From the NCBI GenBank assembly GCA_034620365.1, contig JAQGEQ010000206.1, positions 62,001 through 126,000 of the forward strand: a stretch of DNA of 64,000 bases, given 5' to 3'. The stretch comes from Pegea sp. RAD2-039 (Eukaryota > Chordata > Thaliacea > Salpida > Salpidae). This document shows positions 13,643 through 25,500 of the stretch, in pieces; positions within the stretch are counted from its first letter, which is position 1, and the number at the start of each line of letters is the position of its first letter. Both the position numbers and the translations under genes were made by a program. The notes beneath the pieces were generated by a model. That model made no database searches. It worked only from the letters and a program-made list of their open reading frames with translations, and was not told the origin of the DNA.

Positions 13643-13945
13643 TTTATCAACTCATAAACTTGTTGGTCAACTACTCTTGTCCTGTTTCTTTATTAGTTTA
13701 AAAGCAGAATGATGGCAGATCAATAAATCCCTGAGACGTTTCCTTTTATTGAATCTTCTCTTTCTTCCCACAGACTTCTTGGCTAATTTTTCCACTAGAA
13801 TATCCAAATTAAAACTTCCAATTCAAAGCAAAAAATATTTTTTATATTTTACAATCTGTAGTTGAGTGATAGTTCCTAGTGAAGCTGGAGTCATTGATAA
13901 GTTGAAGAAAAGTGAAAATAACTCCCAGAATCCTCGACAGTGTCC
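13052..13945 (-). CDS. Unrecognised gene interlocked antisense with RPL28 (two 3' exons)
   Basis: Two exons join in phase 0. The first is 13945-13853 (31 codons, acceptor TGATCAG, donor ATT|GTAAAA), reading [20 protein letters not shown] and on to TITQLQI. The second is 13264-13052 (70 codons plus TAA, acceptor GAATTAG), reading [40 protein letters not shown], and ending in [15 protein letters not shown]. Composition is less AT-rich and more coding-like than the surrounding intron. The hydrophobic-leucine helix pattern suggests an alpha-helical (HEAT/ARM-like) C-terminus, but I do not recognise the family. The terminal exon lies within RPL28 coding intron 1, and RPL28 exons 2-3 lie within this gene's last intron. 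Upstream exons or the start were not found; a Met exists inside the first exon. The function is unknown. Confidence 0.5.
13722..13727 (+). terminator. RPL28 poly(A) signal
   Basis: Canonical AATAAA 80 nt downstream of the RPL28 stop codon, the only good match nearby. Confidence 0.7.
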
Positions 13946-14680
13946 CTGATCACTAAGTGGTTACAAAACCAATTATTTACATCAACAGATTTGTTGAAAG
14001 GAATATATTATTCTCGTTGGGTTAGTACTTGACTGATGATTTGTAGTTTCCTTACAAGAGCTTATTAAGATGCCAAAGAGACATTTAAACAATCAAAGGG
14101 TATTTTGATGATACTTTACAATTACCCATAAAAAATTCCATTTAAATTTCAGTTGTAATTCACAATTTAGATAGAATGCTGTTAACTAGCATACCCTGAC
14201 AGAAAATAATATTTTAGAATTGGTTTATACTCCTACAAATCTCGAGCAAACATCAAATAAGCTTTTTACTGTAACCTCGATTGTCTAGTATTTCATTGTA
14301 TTCTCTTCAAAATCTGCAGCTCTCAACTAATGGCAGAGTCTTTGGGCTGCAAGTTTGAGATATGGCTTTCTTAGAAAATATCTACCTGTCAAAGTTCTAA
14401 AGACACGGCATGCAAACTAATTTTATTTTGTGTCTCAGAACGATTTGAGTTAAGATAAATAATACTTGAAAATCATAGTTAGAACATCTGTAGTTTAAAA
14501 CTGGTCTTGTTTCTTTCTAAGAGGTTTTAAAGTCCAACCCTAAAAACTTATCTGTAGTTTCAACTTGAAATAGTAATCATGCTGTTTACTAAATTTGTCT
14601 AAAATTTTTGCTGAAATTATATCTTCAACTCAAACATTTGGTTACCACGGGGCTTGAAACAGTGATTATTAGTAAAATAT
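13946..14680. other. Intergenic or upstream exons of the antisense gene, unresolved
   Basis: Between the antisense gene's first recognised exon and the CACYBP 3' end. Several AG/GT sites occur, but no exon with supported phase and coding content could be joined. Confidence 0.3.
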
Positions 14681-14686
14681 TTTATT
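14681..14686 (-). terminator. CACYBP poly(A) signal
   Basis: AATAAA on the minus strand 38 nt after the CACYBP stop codon. Confidence 0.65.
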
Positions 14687-14723
14687 TAACATTAACTATC
14701 AACGAATTTCATAAAAAATAAGA

Positions 14724-16222
14724 TTAGGGAAGCCCAGTTTCATTCTTGCCACGAGCTTCAGTCCAAGCTTTAGCAATTGTCCGTTTCATGTCATCATCAC
14801 CTTCGGAGTACATCTTCTTCATCAGGTTCATTATACTAGCAGAAGGATCTTCGTTCTTGTCCATAGATGGAACCCTGATAAAATTTCAGTTTAAAAAAAT
14901 TGTCAAATAAGTTGAAAAATAATCGTAAAATCATTTAGTTACAAAATCTGAAGGTATCAATTACAAATTTTGTTTAAAAAATTCTGCACTGTGATGAGAC
15001 AAATCAGTTCTCAGCATCTAAATTCTGTTATTTTTATTTTGTTGGTTTTATGAACCAAATTGATGCTATTGAAGGCTAAGTGTCCATGACTAAATATTGA
15101 GCAAGTAAGGAGGGTAAATAAAAACCATTTTATAATTTACCAAGAGCTATAACTATCATAAAAGCCCACAAAGCTTCTTACTTGTCTTTGTCATCTTTAT
15201 CAACTTTTTCACGTTTACTCAAAAAAGCCCATTTCTCTTCTTTAACTTTCTTCATCATCAGCAACAGGCTATCTTGTTTAACCTTTGTGTATAAGAATTG
15301 TTTATCAATAAGTTAGGATATATATTAAATTTGCAAATAATCTTGAAGATCTAGAGATATATTATTTGATGGCAGTTAGTAATAATTTCTTTAGATTTAT
15401 AAATTATAATGAAATAAGTTGGATTCAAAATATGATTACTAAATTTCATTTACAATTTGAGAAAAAAACTTTTATATCATAAATAATTAAAGAAGTTTGA
15501 AAATAGACAATAACTAAATTAAACCTTTTAGTTCTTCCAAAAGATGATTTTAAAGATTTAAAAACATAATTTAAAAGCAGGCATTCAACTAGAAACAAAA
15601 TTCTAAATAATCTGAATTACCTTAAAATCAAAAGTAGAAACTTCATTAAACAGTTTAGGGGCAAAAAATTGATAATTTTTTCCATTTAAATCAGCAACAA
15701 AGACTGAATATTGACCATTATTTGATGATAACTTGATATTTTCAACAGGAATATTTTGTATTCCTTTTAAGTTCAAATATATTTTGATAAACTTTGAAGA
15801 TTGGTCCCATGCTAAAAATTGAAATAAAAATGATGAAATCTTTAAACTAAAACCATTTCCAAAAAAATTGATAAAACAGTTTATAAAAATTGATAAAAGC
15901 ATATATAAAACCCATATAAAAACACACCATAAGATTTTTCAGTAAAAGTAGGCAGGGCTTTTGGCTTAGGTGATACTTTTTCAGATTCTTTAGTTTTTAA
16001 TTCATTCACAACTCCTTCTAGTCTAATTTTTTCAGCAGTAAGCAAATCTTTTGAGATGCTTCTTTGAGCCAAGTTTAAAAGTCTATCAAGTTCCAATAAA
16101 TCCAGTTTACACTAAATAAAATAAGATTCAAGTTGAGTTTCACAACTAAATATTAGAAAATTAATCAATTATACAAGTTAGTATAACAATATAAACCTTA
16201 CCTCATTTATAGACTTAGCCAT
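14724..16222 (-). CDS. CACYBP: Calcyclin-binding protein / Siah-interacting protein
   Basis: Scaffold linking Siah-1 to Skp1-type ubiquitination, binding S100 proteins through its C-terminal SGS domain (family knowledge). Five exons in phase: 16222-16202, 16111-15928, 15811-15621, 15282-15182, 14874-14724; 215 aa (human 228). The N-terminal helical hairpin (about 8-50) includes [18 protein letters not shown]. The CS domain begins at about residue 69 with [18 protein letters not shown], then NIPVENIKL and [11 protein letters not shown]. The SGS domain has [30 protein letters not shown] and [13 protein letters not shown]. Exon 1 encodes only MAKSINE. The start is the only ATG with a following consensus donor (GAG|GTAAGG). 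Confidence 0.95.
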
Positions 16223-17022
16223 TTTTAGCAGATCTCAAATTTTAAACCTCTGTAAAATAACACAAAAACAAATGATAATAGAATAGTTAAAGTATTGGAA
16301 GCATATCCTTGGTGTTACTCAGTTAAGAAAGTATGGTTGAAGAATTAATCACAAAATTAGAAATACAAAAAGTTTCATTTACAAATTATTTATTCAATTA
16401 AAATCCAATATATAAAAAAATTATAAAAATCAAATAAAACCATTCTACTTATGCTAACTAATTAAAAATGTTCATTTAAAGAAAAGTATTTTTCAAATTA
16501 TAGATCAGACTATGAAAATATGTGAGAACAATTTTAATTTTAGGTGAATGAGTTAGTTTAGCTATAAAACAAAAATTAACAAGTTATTTAATAGCATTTT
16601 ATATTTTACTATTTATATTATAGTAAGCTCAAAATATAATATAAATAAATAACAAGCAAACAGGAAATATACTGATGTATGATTAAAAATATAACTATGA
16701 TTAACAAATTTTATACTTGAATATAGAGTAATGAAAAATTCTTGGTCTAGTTCATACTACGATTTTTGCTAGCTTCTAGAAACTTCTAAAATGGGTAATA
16801 CCCTGAAATTTTCATGGAATTCTAATGAAAACTATCTTTTCTTATATTTTTTAATGTAAGATTTATAAATTTTTTTATAAATTTTAGATAGTAGTTATGA
16901 AAAAAATAAAAGATAAAATTTATTCTTCGTATTGTTTTAAATTCATAGTAATTAAGTAAAATGTATAAATAGAATTAATTAACGAACTACTATATTGAAC
17001 ATTAAACACTTAATTAAAACCC
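16223..17022. other. Intergenic, nothing recognised
   Basis: AT-rich sequence upstream of CACYBP with no supportable feature. Confidence 0.4.
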
Positions 17023-17259
17023 TTGCAATATAGCGGCCTTTTCTCAGACTTCGTACTACTGTTCAAAATCATTAATGGTTTCTGTTATCCTACATTTATT
17101 GATTACTTCCACACACCCTCAGATGTTCGTCATCTAAAATTAATGATTTCGACAAGCTTAAGAATACCCAATAGAGTAACAGCTTTCTCAATAGGTTTAT
17201 CATTCTCTGGAATTTTCTTCTTGGCTCCATCACTACATCAAAATTTTTCTTTTCTTTAA
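17023..17259 (+). mobile_element. LINE (CR1/Jockey-like) reverse transcriptase C-terminal relic
   Basis: The open frame contains DFVLLFKIINGFCYPTFIDY, then FHTPSDVRHLKL, LRIPNRVTAFS, the pattern seen downstream of non-LTR reverse transcriptase domains (LLFKIINGL...F...FF...R...FS.R....WN.LP). The expected R-x5-WN-x-L block appears in a neighbouring frame as RFIILWNFLLGS at about 17190-17230, so there is at least one frameshift. There is no ATG and no rest of the polymerase nearby, so it is a dead fragment. The exact clade is uncertain. Confidence 0.6.
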
Positions 17260-17844
17260 AAATTTTGCTTAAAAATATGATTTAGGCAATTTCGTTATTC
17301 GCGATATATTACAGTTTGTTTATTTTTTCCAATTATATTAATATCTTTAACTTTTGTTTTATAATTATTTCTTTCTATATTAATTATGATAAACTGTGAT
17401 ACTTAAGATTTTTCACTCATATTGTTTGATTTATCGTTTGTAGCCATGCGTTAAAGAAAATAAGTAAATTATAAATAGTATAAGTTTTTATATCATATAT
17501 TCATATTATTAGTTCATTAAGCTTCAAAATAGCCTTTTTTAAATTTTACACAAGTTTGCATCTATTTACCTATGTATGCACAAAGAAATGTAGAAACGGT
17601 TATAGCAGATAATAAAAATATTGTTTTAACTTTTTCGAAAAGGTTATAATTACAAATTAATTTAAAAGAAGTAGTTAGTACTGATGTTTCATTGTTTCAT
17701 GTAGTTCTTAACTTTTATAGCATTATTTTATTCGTATCAAGACAAATTAGTGACAAAAACTCATTTTCTAATAGTTTAATTTGCGAATAAATCTTAAAAT
17801 GCAGTAAACTTTGTATTTCAAAAGCAATTATAGAATATGAGAGA
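17260..17844. other. Intergenic, nothing recognised
   Basis: AT-rich; lies between the LINE relic and the 3' end of the coiled-coil gene. Confidence 0.35.
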
Positions 17845-20800
17845 TTAAGATGCAGTTGGAAGTTGTTTAATTCTTCTTATATATGCATCATATTTTTTAA
17901 TAAGTTTTCTTGTGTCAGTCACCACGTTCATATCTAATGCATCTTCATCTTCAGTTAAGGAAACGACTAAAAGTAAAAATTGTTGACTAAAATTTTACCT
18001 GATAATTTATTAGAGTATAATTACAATTCAATAATATTTTTTTATGATCATGTTGATAACAAGTTTTGAATTAAAAAAATTTATTATTATTATTTTCTTA
18101 AAGTCAAACGTAAAATGAAAAACTTTTAGATATCTACCTTCTTTTGATATTTTGTGGAAATCAAATGCAATTCTTATATTGTTAGATTGCACAAATAGAT
18201 TCTACAAGTTAAAAAATTATTGTTAGAACTTTCAAAAATTGAATTTTTTAACCTTCAATCAAGATAAATAAAATTTTTATACTTATCAAATAAATTTGAG
18301 TGAATTTATTGATTGCTCAGAAAATGTTTGTAACAAATATTTGAATAAATAAAACAACCTAAATATAATAATAACATTACTTAACCTCAAAACCAAATTG
18401 TTCAACTTCTTTTAGGAACCGACAAACTAGATTACCAGAATTAATTATTCTGTGATCATCATCATTAGTTTTTGAGCTCCTTGAGCTAATCTTATCATTA
18501 TCTAGATGCACATCTTCATTTTCATCCGTTGAACTTTTCTCATAAATTGTATCGATATATTTGTCTTCTTCTTTTTCAAAAGGGTTTTGAAAATCAAGAA
18601 CCACTTTAACAGTTTTCTGATATAAACCAAATACGAAATACTCAAATCTTTTGAAGACATAGAGAGCGTATTTATCTGTAATAATATAAATGATATTTCA
18701 ATAAAGTAACTAAATATCACAAGTGTACTTGATTCGGTCGACTCTTTGATCTCTTCATTTTTTATCTCAGATAAGAAGTCTTTCATCATTTCAATGTTTT
18801 GTAAGCTGTGATATATATGCTGAAAATTTTCTTCACATGTCATTGCAACAGTATATTTCATTTTCTGCAATCTTTCAAACTTCTTTAACAATTGAATCTT
18901 CTTATTTTGAACTTGTTCAATCTTTTTTTGAACCAAGGCAATTTCTCTATCAATTCTATTAAAGGTTGAAAAACTTATTTACATCGATAATAATTATAAA
19001 GATAAACATTTTCATTTAAATAATTATTTCAATCTATAATAAATCTGTTTAAATTTATTAGAAACAGTAGCATTTTGAGCTTTATAAACTACCTGAGTTT
19101 GCCTTGCAAATTGAATTTTTCAAGTTGGCTCATTAACTTCTTTTTAGTTTCAGCTAATTTCAAAACCATCTGCTTTTTTTCATTGACCTTTTTTGTCAGC
19201 CTATCACCAGTTAGTATTAGATTCTCAAACGCAGTAACTTTCTGCAAAAAAAAAGAAGTTTTAAAACAGAAACAAACAAATCAAAAGTATTTTACTTACT
19301 AGCTTATTGCCTACACTAATACCAAACGGCTGAAGAACTGTTTTCATTCCCTCAGTTAAACGTCTTTCATTTTCCAATTGAGCCTGATTACTCATTAGCA
19401 ACTGAGTCGATTCTTTTGACTTTACCGGCTTAATAAAGTTCATCATCGCTAAAAATTAAATAAAGTTAATAAATTAGCATAAGCAAATATATTTCGTTGA
19501 AAAAAGGCTTATTTAAACTCTTTAAAGTTGTTATTAGCAGTTAATTATTTCTTTAGAAAGTAACAGAAATAAAAGTTTATCAGTTAGAAATATTTAAAAA
19601 ATAATATGAAACATCACCGTACATTCATTTTCTCTTTTTTGTTTTTCACAATTCTGCAGATAGGTTTTAGCAGCAGGTGACAAATTGTTTTTCAATCTCC
19701 CTAATAACATGGTCTTGTCTAAATCGCCACTACCAAAAGCAAATGTTTGAAGCTGGGTAATCAACGTTTGTCTTGCTTTTCCTTCGCTTTTAATTCGGTT
19801 TATAAATTTAATTTTAGCCATCTATAGATATAAATCACTATGTCAATATTACAATATCTTAGTTTATAAAATAAACCAAATATACTTACAGCATAATTAT
19901 CACTAACTCTAATTGCTTTATCTCTTTGGGCACGTTGCAATTCAACATCAAGTTTTTGTTGTCTTAAGGCCTTCTCACTTAGTTCAATAATTTTAGGATA
20001 TTTGGAATTTACAACCTGTAAAATTGTGTTTATCTATTAAAGCTACTATAATATGTCCTTAAAATAGGTGAATGTAATAGCTGGTTGAAAATGTACTTAA
20101 AACAAGAACCCAAAACCATATAATGTTTACTAACTAATAATCTTTCTTTAGTTTTCACTAAAACATCATTCACATTTTTGGCTCCAATTTTTTTTGTAAT
20201 AACTTGAGATAATGAGGTTACATACTTGCTAATACTCTAAAAATCAAAAGAAATTAATTAAAACAATTCAAGCATTTCTCTGTCATAAAATTAAAAAAAA
20301 TTATTTTTTACTGTATCTTCAAAACTGTCGAGCTTTTTGGCATGTAGCATTTGGTTCATCAAGTTTTTGGATAAGCTGTTTATCTTATCAAACCGTTTTG
20401 CGCGTTCACCTTGCATAACATTAATTTTACCTCTTAGCTTCATGATATTTTCATGCAGAATCTTATTCATTTTCTGCAAGCAATTTATGAGTTTGAAGAT
20501 AGTTTTTAAAAATTCAAATAAACTTTTGTTGGTTATTTTGAAAAATATCAAAGACTCATACAAAAGAACTGAAAGTACCTCTGTTCCTATATGCAGACCA
20601 ACTAATTTTTCTCTCCTGTCTCTTTTATTTAGAATTTCAAAAGGATCACTATTGCCTGTGGATACTACTGATTGACATTTGTAGCTTTTTCTATTATAGT
20701 CTTTTTCAGAATCTCTAATTTTTTTTGAGTATTCTGATATCTTCTCATTGTTAACTAAATTTTCCCAATCAATTTCCTTACCTTAAGGCAATTGAATAAT

Positions 20801-21102
20801 CATTTGTCATTTAAATATCTTGAAATTTGTTTAAATGTATAGATATACATATTAAAGAGGAATTTTAAAAATCTAAATCAGTTAACTTATGCTTATTCTA
20901 GGCTATTAGTTCAAACTTTAATATTCAATACAGCAATTAAAGTATATAAAAATAAAAGCAGAAAATAGATGATTTGTAATTTTTTACTTTTTAATAAAAT
21001 CATTTTTCTAGCATTTTGAATCTCTTGATTGATAATAGTATCAGCATCTCCACCACAAAAGCTTTGAATCATAGCATCTTCTGTTTTCTCAGCTAATGCC
21101 AT
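17845..21102 (-). CDS. Unrecognised 635-aa coiled-coil protein
   Basis: Twelve exons join in consistent phase: 21102-20988, 20781-20579, 20473-20312, 20236-20135, 20015-19890, 19821-19623, 19448-19300, 19241-19093, 18955-18729, 18675-18386, 18201-18138, 17966-17845. The protein is rich in K/E/Q/L heptads, notably from HENIMKLRGKINVMQGERAK through VQKKIEQVQNKKIQLLKKFE. It has no signal peptide, no membrane segment and no enzyme motif. Landmarks are MALAEKTEDAMIQSFCGG at the start, EIDWENLVNNEKI near residue 40, and an acidic tail segment (EKEEDKYIDTIYEK, SLTEDEDALDM). Two junctions (19623 GTACGG, 18729 GTACAC) are fixed by phase, not by donor strength. Length and layout recall ciliary or axonemal coiled-coil proteins such as outer-arm docking subunits, but I found no diagnostic match, so the role is open. 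Confidence 0.8.
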
Positions 21103-22507
21103 TGTTGTGATTTAGGTGCAAGTAAAAGTAGAAATATCTAAACGATTAAATTAGTAATTTGTTGGCTAACTAAATCATATAAAAAAACTTGAAAATAGAT
21201 AATCTAGAAAGATTTAGTTTATTAATTTACTTAATTGTTTATTCTTTTCGCTAAAGAACCCTACTTAGAAAATAGTTGATTTTAAATTATCCTACTAGTT
21301 TTTAGCGTATAAATTAGCATAAACATAATTAGAAACATTTACAAACGCTATTGAGTTAGCACAACAAATTAGTTATATCAAACTTTAAAATAGTTTTAGG
21401 TTGAATGGTTTGACCCAAATAACTAGCAAAACCTTTATTTTAAAAAGAAAAAAACAAGCTCTAAAGTTATCATTTTTCAGTCTTTTATAGATTATATGTT
21501 TAAAAGTTGTTTTTTAATATATAAACAATTTAAAAATATTTATCGTACTTATAAACTATAGTTTTAAACAAAAAAAACTAACCGATCGTTTAATCCTTTA
21601 ATCAACTGATCTTTAGGTAAAAGTATAACAATTGTTCTAACTTTTTAAAGGTTACAAAAATTAAATAGTGACATCATAATAAGTTGCTACGTTTTGTTGC
21701 AGAGAGATTAAAAAGTATTGTGGGTAATTTACATAAGTGACTTTTTGGTCATTTTTGATTAAACATTTTTTTGCTTTGATCTTAAAAATACTTTTCGTTC
21801 AAAATGCAAATACATTTGCTATTCACAATTACAATAGAAGGTCCATTTTGTATTATTAGGCTGCTAGAAATAGATGGCTTATTTAGTTTTTATTGGTGAA
21901 AAAATGACACTACTTATTTTTATATACTTTTCATTAAAGTATTTTAAGATTAAATGGGTAAATCATTTTTAGTTTATAAAATTTGTCCAAAAGAGTTTTT
22001 CACTACTTTAAACATTTATCACCCTTTGCTTCTTTTAAACTTAAGGACTTTAAGCATTTATAGCTAAAAGGAATAAAATTATTATAGTCTAATTATTAAA
22101 CTAAAGAAATCTTGCGACTCGAATGTGTTTCTAACCTCTTCTTGAGTTTAAAACACTTTAAACACTTTGATTTACTTAAATATGTCAAAAAACAAAATTA
22201 AAATTTGGTTTACCTTTATTTTCAAAACTCGGTTTTAGTAGCTTATAAGGCAGATAAATAAGTTTCAAAACTTCTATTACCATTCTTTATGATATCAATT
22301 CAAATCTATATATTTATAATTCCAAATCAAATTTATAAATATGCTTAGTATTATAAAAACAGCTGGATTTACATAAGTAAATAATTTGCCTAGCCACACA
22401 ATGGGCGAAATGGTATTTTTGAAAAAAAGCCAAGTAAACATAAAGCTATATAGAAACAAAACTAATATCTTTTTATTTACGTTTGCACATGGCCAGGGCC
22501 TAGTAAA
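21103..22507. promoter_or_regulatory. Divergent intergenic region, shared promoter candidate
   Basis: 1.4 kb between the starts of the minus-strand coiled-coil gene and the plus-strand macro-domain gene. Very AT-rich with no ORF; presumably contains both promoters, but no specific motif is supportable. Confidence 0.35.
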
Positions 22508-25500
22508 ATGTCTGAGTCATCTGAGCCGCAATCTCTAAAAATAAAGCCTGAAGAAAATAGAAATAGTATTTCTTCTTATGAAACTGTAAGTGAATATAGT
22601 ATAAGTGAAGATGAGCAGACTTTTGATTCTGGCATCACTCATACTTATCCAAATTCCACTATTAGTAACCCATTCAGAAAAAGTTTTACTTTTTCAAACA
22701 ACGTAAATATATCAAGAACAAATTCCTTAAAAAGTAGTCTAAATGATTCAAGTCTTTATAAAAGTACAAAGAATAAAGCTAGAAGTAGTTATTTGAAGTC
22801 TAAATCGGATTTACAAAGAAGCGTTTCAGAGTTAGAACTTAATAGGCAAGAGAAGAAAAAACTTAGTCTTGGTGAGAAGTTTTTTATTAATTCTTTATAT
22901 AACTAATATCTTTTATCGACAGAATATGATTTGGTATTATAAAGTTTAAGAAAAAAATTTAATTTAAATTTATATCAAGCTATATATCTTGAAAATATTA
23001 ATTTTTAAGGTTTTTAGATATTTCTCTGCTATCAAATGATTTTATTTTTTAGATTTAGATCAGTTAGAAGATGCAATTAGCATTGCTTCTAACAAAAGCC
23101 AGATCTCGATCTTTCGAAGCATTGGAAACTGGTTTAGAGGTAACAATTATTTTTTTTTATTTTGAATGATTCATTGAAATTAACTTTCGTTTGTTAGATA
23201 CTCTTAAATACTATAGATGATAATAAAATAGAATTTTTTTTATCAAATCACTGTTTTGATAAGTTGAAATTGTTTATAAAGTTAATTTAATACATTTTAA
23301 ATAAGTTTTAAAAAGTGGCTTTATTTTATAATTTATTTTTTTTGTTATTTATATACTTTTTTGTTTATTTCAAAGTTAAGAATATTTATTTTCTTTTCTT
23401 ATATTGTTGATTATTCTTGTAAACAATTTTTTTCAATTTTTTGTAAAAATTAAAAATGTTAGATACCATTTCTGAGTCATATAATTAGTTTTGTTGATTG
23501 TTTTTTTTAAGGATTAATGTTTATCAAATTTCGATGACAAACTGTTTTTATAATTGTTAAGAAACTATTTTTAACTAAAACGGAAATTAATTTTTAATAT
23601 GAAGGTTTAATATTTTAACTTAAGTTTAATTTATCATTTAATTTTTTTCTGTTGATTGATTAAAAAATTAAACATTAAAAAAAGTCATATGTTTGAAATA
23701 GATGTACAAAAATTTAGTTTTTCAAATTAAATAATTTTTTTTTTAATTTAAAAAACATTTCAGGCAGTACTAGAAGCCAAAGAAGTTTTTCTTTCAAATT
23801 TTCTGATTCAAATGAAACTAAAGAGCTTCCAGAAGTTCCTGAGACTATTTATGCAAATTCTATCTTAAAAACATGTAATCAATTACCACCAGTGAGTAGA
23901 GTTGAATATTCTTCAAACATAACCCTCAATTTTTCATCTGAGAGCTTTTGACAATGAATACAGAAGACATAAATTGTAGATAGTTGCTCATAATCTTTAA
24001 TCATTTAAGAAATTATCAGAAAAATCTGAAGATCTATTTGTAAAAATACTTTTGGGTTTAGTGCTGCAGAATTTGTGCAAAATTAAGTTTCTTGATCATA
24101 CCATCAATATTATTCTTTGCTTTCTAAACATGCTTTGGGCTTTTGGGGCTTTTGTAATATTTAGCTTGATTTGGTTATAAAATCTGAGGTATGGTGGGCT
24201 TTTCTGAAAAAGATTTTCTTTTTGAAGAATCCTACCGCAGTAGATCTGAAAGATCAAAATATCTTCACCAACTAATGATTTATTTTTAAAGGTTGGAACT
24301 GCATTTACATCTGTAGAAGAAGAAGATTTGAATGATTTGTCTCATTATGAAGATGATCAACTTTGGGAGTTAGTTAATTATTGTATATTTATAAACTTAA
24401 ATTTTTATTAAATTAATTAGAGAATTGTTTTATTGATAAAATAGTTTAAAAATCGTTTTCAATTTTTTGATCTGATACAAAGTATGAGCAACTATTTTGT
24501 CTTTTCAAAAAATGTTTCTACTTTGAAATATTTTTTGTTTATACTTAATGTAGTTTCACAAATAAAATCATTTATCTACTTTTAATAAAGTCAAGTTTTG
24601 ATAGAGATGAAAATTAAATTAAAATATTGTCTGTGGTTAAAACTAGAGCTATAAGAATAAGTAGTAAAAGTTAATTAATAAAAGATACACTTGAGTTTGT
24701 ATTTAATGATATATTGTTTTGTTAGTAAATTATCTTATTTTTTTTATTTTGTAGGCAAGGATCTAGTAGTGACGACTCCTTGTCAATTGATATGAATACT
24801 GATACTGGTAAGTTGTTAATATTCTTCTACATATATATTTTTTTAACTTTGATGATAATAACAACTTATCATTAAATTATGTTGAATTTACTTTATAATT
24901 TTCATAAATAAATCTATTTAAAAGTTTCATAACATTTTTTTATACATTTCATTCTTGCTTTAATAACTTGAGTGAAATTATCAAATGTTTTTTAAAGTTG
25001 TTATTCTTATCTTAAAGATTTCAAGTCATAGTATTGAATAAAGATATTTACAATAACTTAAGATTAGGCTTTTGTTTTAAGCAAACATCTTAACAATTAA
25101 TTGTTTTGATGACAAGTTGACATAATGATAATGAATCAATTCACGTTTGTTTAATTAAATTCATTGATTAGTTTAATATCTCAGCAAATATATAGAGTTT
25201 ATTCATCCGAAATTTAGATAATTAGGAAATTTTTGTTATCTCTTCCTAACCTTCATTTATTTTTCTGAAATTAGAACTTTAATAGAAATTATTAAATTAT
25301 TTAGGATTCAAATGATGATGTTGTTCTCAAACATCCTAATTTTTATTAATTTTTGTTGATGACAGATGACATAGGTGCTAATGATGCCTCTAGAGATCAA
25401 TATGAAGTTACATATGAGATTAGATCTTCTGATAAGCAGTTATATCGACATTTAAATCGCTGCTTCCATAAAACCGGCGGAATTTCTGTCACCTGTAAAA

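Noticed and set aside
14150..14260. Possible upstream exon of the antisense gene (acceptor TCTGTCAG, donor GGGTAATT)
   Set aside because: Every frame either has an early stop or gives non-coding-like residues, and phase does not fit the exon at 13945.
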